From positions 1-25,818 of the forward strand of contig DATBFY010000665.1 in the NCBI GenBank assembly GCA_036558265.1: DNA of 25,818 nt. Direction: 5' to 3'. Shown piece after piece: positions 19,289-25,818 of this stretch; positions within the stretch are counted from its first letter, which is position 1, and each line of letters opens with the position of its first letter. A program made the position numbers and the translations under genes. This stretch comes from RYN-433 sp036558265 (GTDB lineage Bacteria > Planctomycetota > Phycisphaerae > Tepidisphaerales > Tepidisphaeraceae). Under the pieces are notes generated by a model. That model was not told the origin of the DNA and did no database searches. It saw only the letters and a program-made list of their open reading frames with translations.

Positions 19289-19622
19289 GTCATCCCTTTC
19301 CTGGCAAGTGATCGCGTGCGAAGTCGATTGCACGCCCGAACTACTCCCCCGGATGATATCGGTCCCCTTCGCCCGGGCAAATTCAGATTCGCCAGGGCCG
19401 GATTAGCGGACCCGGCCTCGGCTCCTACACGTGGAAAAATCGGACGATCCGCTAACAAGTCCCACGCGGGGTTGTCCGATGCTAGACAACGGCGGTTCGT
19501 GGTTTTGCCGGTTGGCGGCATATTCCGACCGCCCCTATGATGACCCCGGTTCCGCATCCCTGCTCCGGGCGCGGTGGTTGGAGAGGGGCCTTCAAAGCGA
19601 ACGTAAGTGTAAGGATTGCCCT
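19289..19622. other. Divergent intergenic region between metallophosphoesterase and ugd
   Basis: This 334-nt region holds no gene of its own. An 8-bp inverted repeat, TTAGCGGA (19403-19410) and TCCGCTAA (19448-19455), lies 37 nt apart near the middle, and GTTGTC / GACAAC arms sit at about 19472-19491. A candidate ugd promoter follows at 19512. The ugd frame stays open up to 19431, but upstream codons show no dehydrogenase similarity. Confidence 0.55.
19512..19541 (+). promoter_or_regulatory. Candidate promoter of ugd
   Basis: TTGGCG (19512-19517) and TATGAT (19536-19541) are separated by 18 nt; the -10 matches TATAAT at five of six positions. The predicted message would have a leader of about 75 nt before ATG 19623. 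Confidence 0.35.
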
Positions 19623-20975
19623 ATGGATGTGACGATCATCGGCTGCGGTTATGTGGGCCTGGTTACCGGCACGTGCCTGGCGGCGATCGGTCACACCGTC
19701 CGCGGGGTCGAGAAGGACCAGCGAAAGCTCAAGACGCTTCAGGACGGCCATTGCCCGATCTTCGAGCCCGGCCTGCAGGAGCTGATGAACGAGCACTACG
19801 CGTCGGGCCAGCTCCAATTCACCGACAACGTCCGCACCGCCGTCCGCGAGGCTGAGGTCGTCTTCCTCTGCGTCGGCACCCCGCCCAAGCCTGACGGCAC
19901 CGTGGACATGAGCTACCTCGAGGGCGCCGGCAAGGAGGTCTGCGACGCGCTGGCGGAGCTCAAGAACGAGTACATGGTGACGATCGTCGTCAAGTCCACC
20001 GTCCCCGCCGGCACCAACCGCAGGCTTTATAACTTCCTCCGCCAGCAGACCAAGGCGTACGTCCAGGTCGTCTCCAACCCCGAGTTCCTCAAGGAGGGCA
20101 CCGCCGTCCAGGACTGCATGAACCCGGACCGCATCGTCATCGGCGGCGAGAGCCCCGAGGCTTTCCGCATGATGCGGCGGCTTTATGATCCGCTGGTCAA
20201 GCGCGAAGAGCATTTCCTTACCATGAACTGGGAGTCGGCAGAGCTGACCAAGTACGCGGCCAACAGCATGCTGGCCGCGCGCATCTCGTTCATGAACGAG
20301 ATGACGATCCTGTGCGAGCACTACGGGGCGGACATCGAGGAGATCCGCAAGGGGATCGGCACCGACAACCGCATCGGGCCGGCGTTCCTTCGTGCAGGCT
20401 GCGGGTATGGCGGGTCGTGCTTCCCCAAGGACGTGGCGGCGATGGAGCACATCAGCCGCGCCGCCGGACACGAGAGCCTCTTCGTCAACGCGATCCAGAC
20501 GATCAACAAGAACCAGAAGAAACGCTTCGCCGAGAAGATCGCCCAGAAGATCGGCCGGCCGATCGAAGGCGCGACCATCGCCATCTGGGGGCTGGCGTTC
20601 AAGGCCGACACGGACGACATCCGCGAGTCGTCGGCGATCGACGTCATCCAGTACCTGCTCGCCAAGGGCGCGCACGTGCGGGCCCACGACTACAAGGCCA
20701 CCGAGAACATGAAGGCGATCTTCAAGGACCAGGTGGAATGGTCGCCCGACCCGGTGACCGCCGCCGCGGGGGCGGACGCGGTGGCGCTCATCACGGATTG
20801 GCCGCAGTACACCACGCTGCCGTTCCGAAAGATCAGCGCGACGATGAACACGCCGCTGATCTTCGACGGGCGGAATTGTTTGAATCGAGACGTGATGCGC
20901 GAGACGGGATTCCAGTATTACCCGATTGGCCGGCCTTGCGTGGAGAATGCGCTGCGGTTGAAGAATCGGGTGTGA
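19623..20975 (+). CDS. ugd: UDP-glucose 6-dehydrogenase
   Basis: The 450-aa enzyme oxidises UDP-glucose twice with NAD+ to UDP-glucuronate, a precursor for acidic polysaccharides. It has the N-terminal Rossmann motif GCGYVGLV, FLCVGTPPKPDG, VVKSTVPAGT, NPEFLKEGTAV, the dimer helix ELTKYAANSMLA, and the catalytic Cys266 in GYGGSCFPKD. The C-terminal UDP-binding domain includes AIWGLAFKADTDDIRESSA. Length is normal for the family. The start at 19623 places the Rossmann strand at residue 2 as usual, with AAGGAT about 9 nt upstream. GDP-mannose dehydrogenase is a close relative, but the overall pattern fits UDP-glucose. It appears to be transcribed alone from its own promoter. Confidence 0.96.
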   Translation: MDVTIIGCGYVGLVTGTCLAAIGHTVRGVEKDQRKLKTLQDGHCPIFEPGLQELMNEHYASGQLQFTDNVRTAVREAEVVFLCVGTPPKPDGTVDMSYLEGAGKEVCDALAELKNEYMVTIVVKSTVPAGTNRRLYNFLRQQTKAYVQVVSNPEFLKEGTAVQDCMNPDRIVIGGESPEAFRMMRRLYDPLVKREEHFLTMNWESAELTKYAANSMLAARISFMNEMTILCEHYGADIEEIRKGIGTDNRIGPAFLRAGCGYGGSCFPKDVAAMEHISRAAGHESLFVNAIQTINKNQKKRFAEKIAQKIGRPIEGATIAIWGLAFKADTDDIRESSAIDVIQYLLAKGAHVRAHDYKATENMKAIFKDQVEWSPDPVTAAAGADAVALITDWPQYTTLPFRKISATMNTPLIFDGRNCLNRDVMRETGFQYYPIGRPCVENALRLKNRV

Positions 20976-21133
20976 GGACCCTCGCACAGGCGCAGATTTC
21001 ATTGGGAACCCGAGCGTCGATCCGTTCTTTCCACGCAACCCGTCCCGATTGGTACGCTGCCCTGACGGGGCCCCTGCATCTCCGATCCACCGCCGATCGA
21101 TAGCGTAATAGGAGAGACGGTTCCTCCGCCGAC

Positions 21134-21163
21134 TTGACCTTGTTGCGCGGGGGAAGATACTGT
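21134..21163 (+). promoter_or_regulatory. Possible promoter before the small secreted protein and secA
   Basis: TTGACC (21134-21139, five of six matches) and TACTGT (21158-21163, four of six) are 18 nt apart. If used, transcription would begin only about 7 nt before ATG 21177, making the small gene nearly leaderless. No other good candidate was found between ugd and secA. Confidence 0.35.
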
Positions 21164-21176
21164 TTTGCCTCAACCC

Positions 21177-21485
21177 ATGCGGAAAACCCGGACCATCGTC
21201 GCGGTGACCTTGCTCGCGACGGCGCTCTGCGCCGATCGCCAGGTCGCCTCCGCCGCGGCCCAGTCCGCTTCCGCTCGCACCGAGGCCGGGCCGGTCACGC
21301 CCAACTTCGCCCAGCGCTTGACCGTTTCGCTCCGCCGGGTCGTGCCCACCGTCAAGTTCCACCAGGCCCGGCAGGACGGCGTTACGCCGATCGCCGATCG
21401 CGCGGCCTTTGACGGCCCGCAGGCCCATCCGCACCAGACGCTAGGGGCGCCCTTCCAGTTCCGCCTGCCGCCCCCGCTCGCCTGA
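21177..21485 (+). CDS. Small secreted protein upstream of secA (possible secretion-sensing leader peptide)
   Basis: The 102-aa product begins MRKTRTIVAVTLLATALCA, a Sec-type signal peptide with likely cleavage near ASA-AA (about 25-28). No known domain is recognised. The last ten residues are FQFRLPPPLA, placing Arg96 and three consecutive prolines (98-100) two codons before the stop. The secA start lies 127 nt downstream on the same strand with no obvious terminator between them. In E. coli, SecM occupies the same place, carries a signal peptide, and stalls the ribosome near its C-terminus (RAGP) to raise SecA translation. This protein matches the position, signal and Arg/Pro tail but not the SecM sequence, so an analogous role is inferred, not shown. 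A TTG 12 nt upstream (GGGGGAAG before it) is an alternative start. Confidence 0.65.
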   Translation: MRKTRTIVAVTLLATALCADRQVASAAAQSASARTEAGPVTPNFAQRLTVSLRRVVPTVKFHQARQDGVTPIADRAAFDGPQAHPHQTLGAPFQFRLPPPLA

Positions 21486-21612
21486 ACCATCCCGTTCGCT
21501 CGTCTTCTCTCCCATTCGGTCGGGCATGGCGTCGCTTCCAGCGCACCCTGCGCCACGCGCGGTTCATCCATTTCATACCCCTTTCCCTTACGACAAATCG
21601 ACGAGGACCCTC

Positions 21613-25518
<3,906 letters not shown>

Positions 25519-25818
25519 ACACGCGCTCGCGCGGCACGGTGACGTCGGCGGTTCTCCCATCAGTGTATGTGAGCCCGCGGACTTACCGAAGAGGTCGTAC
25601 GTAGCCTTCCATATGCGCGAATATGCTGCGCCCTGTCAGTCCGTTCGTGAAAGACAGGGCAAATGAGATCAATTATTGGAAGAAGTTCCAATTCCCTCTT
25701 GAGCGCCGGCAGCGACGATACTAATTGAGAGCAGTCGCGAACGCTGTCGAATGGAAGAGTGTTCAGGTTTTTCTTCGACACTTTAACGCGGGAGGAAGCG
25801 TTCGCGCGAATCGCAATG
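25519..25818. other. Intergenic region after secA
   Basis: This 300-nt stretch to the window edge is clearly less GC-rich than the rest. It contains an 8-bp inverted repeat GCCCTGTC (25630-25637) / GACAGGGC (25653-25660) with a 15-nt loop and no T-run, so it is at best a poor terminator for secA. Open frames here are short and show no motif. I see no gene. Confidence 0.5.

Noticed and set aside
21526..21612. Longer SecA start at ATG 21526
   Set aside because: The added 29 residues have no SecA similarity, while ATG 21613 has GAGGA 5 nt upstream and begins just before the usual conserved N-terminal helix.
25630..25660. Intrinsic terminator of secA
   Set aside because: The stem is only 8 bp with a 15-nt loop and no following T-run, more than 100 nt after the stop.
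25560..25781. Open frame of 73 codons on the minus strand after secA
   Set aside because: No ribosome-binding site, signal or motif is evident, and it runs across the inverted repeat at 25630-25660. A real small gene cannot be fully excluded, but there is no support.

Overview
This is a GC-rich chromosomal window with long intergenic spaces. The gene content points to a planctomycete-type bacterium, most likely in or near the class Phycisphaerae. That is an inference from several signs. There is a secreted Gfo/Idh/MocA oxidoreductase with a Tat signal, a PEP-CTERM exported protein, and a subtilase whose N-terminus resembles the planctomycete LEPR-XLL type. SecA is unusually long (1301 aa), and short palindromic and 7-8 nt tandem repeats are scattered through the region. 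No tRNA, rRNA, CRISPR array, transposase or phage gene was seen.

Layout. (1) 1-2880: a divergent pair, a truncated Gfo/Idh/MocA oxidoreductase (minus) and a ClC-family chloride transporter with a CBS pair (plus). (2) 2931-5147 (minus): a single-chain trehalose-6-phosphate synthase/phosphatase, OtsA and OtsB fused. (3) 5269-10539 (minus): the glycine cleavage genes in the order gcvT, gcvH, gcvP, with a 48-aa entericidin-like lipoprotein gene between gcvH and gcvP. (4) 10765-14304 (minus): two exported proteins, a PEP-CTERM protein with a strong terminator and an S8 protease with a C-terminal repeat domain. (5) 15015-20975: a likely cell-surface/polysaccharide block. It holds a membrane-anchored SGNH hydrolase, a WecA/TagO-type polyprenyl-phosphate sugar-phosphate transferase, a methyltransferase, a Tat-exported metallophosphoesterase and a UDP-glucose 6-dehydrogenase. 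(6) 21177-25518: a 102-aa secreted small protein directly upstream of secA.

How the genes relate. GcvT, GcvH and GcvP give three of the four glycine cleavage proteins; lipoamide dehydrogenase is not in the window. UDP-glucose dehydrogenase makes UDP-glucuronate, and the WecA-type enzyme starts a lipid-linked glycan, so region 5 probably serves exopolysaccharide or surface-glycan synthesis. PEP-CTERM sorting is known to go with exopolysaccharide loci, but no exosortase is visible here.

Most interesting points. The small secreted protein before secA ends in an Arg-Leu-Pro-Pro-Pro tail just before its stop codon. Its position and design recall SecM-type arrest peptides that sense secretion, although its sequence is not SecM. 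gcvP carries two apparent in-frame insertions made of repeat DNA: a 38-nt palindromic element whose twin lies upstream of gcvT, and an octamer tandem repeat. A related 36-nt palindrome occurs twice, on either side of the SGNH gene. SecA contains four copies of a W-A...F/Y-x-V/I module that is single in ordinary SecA.
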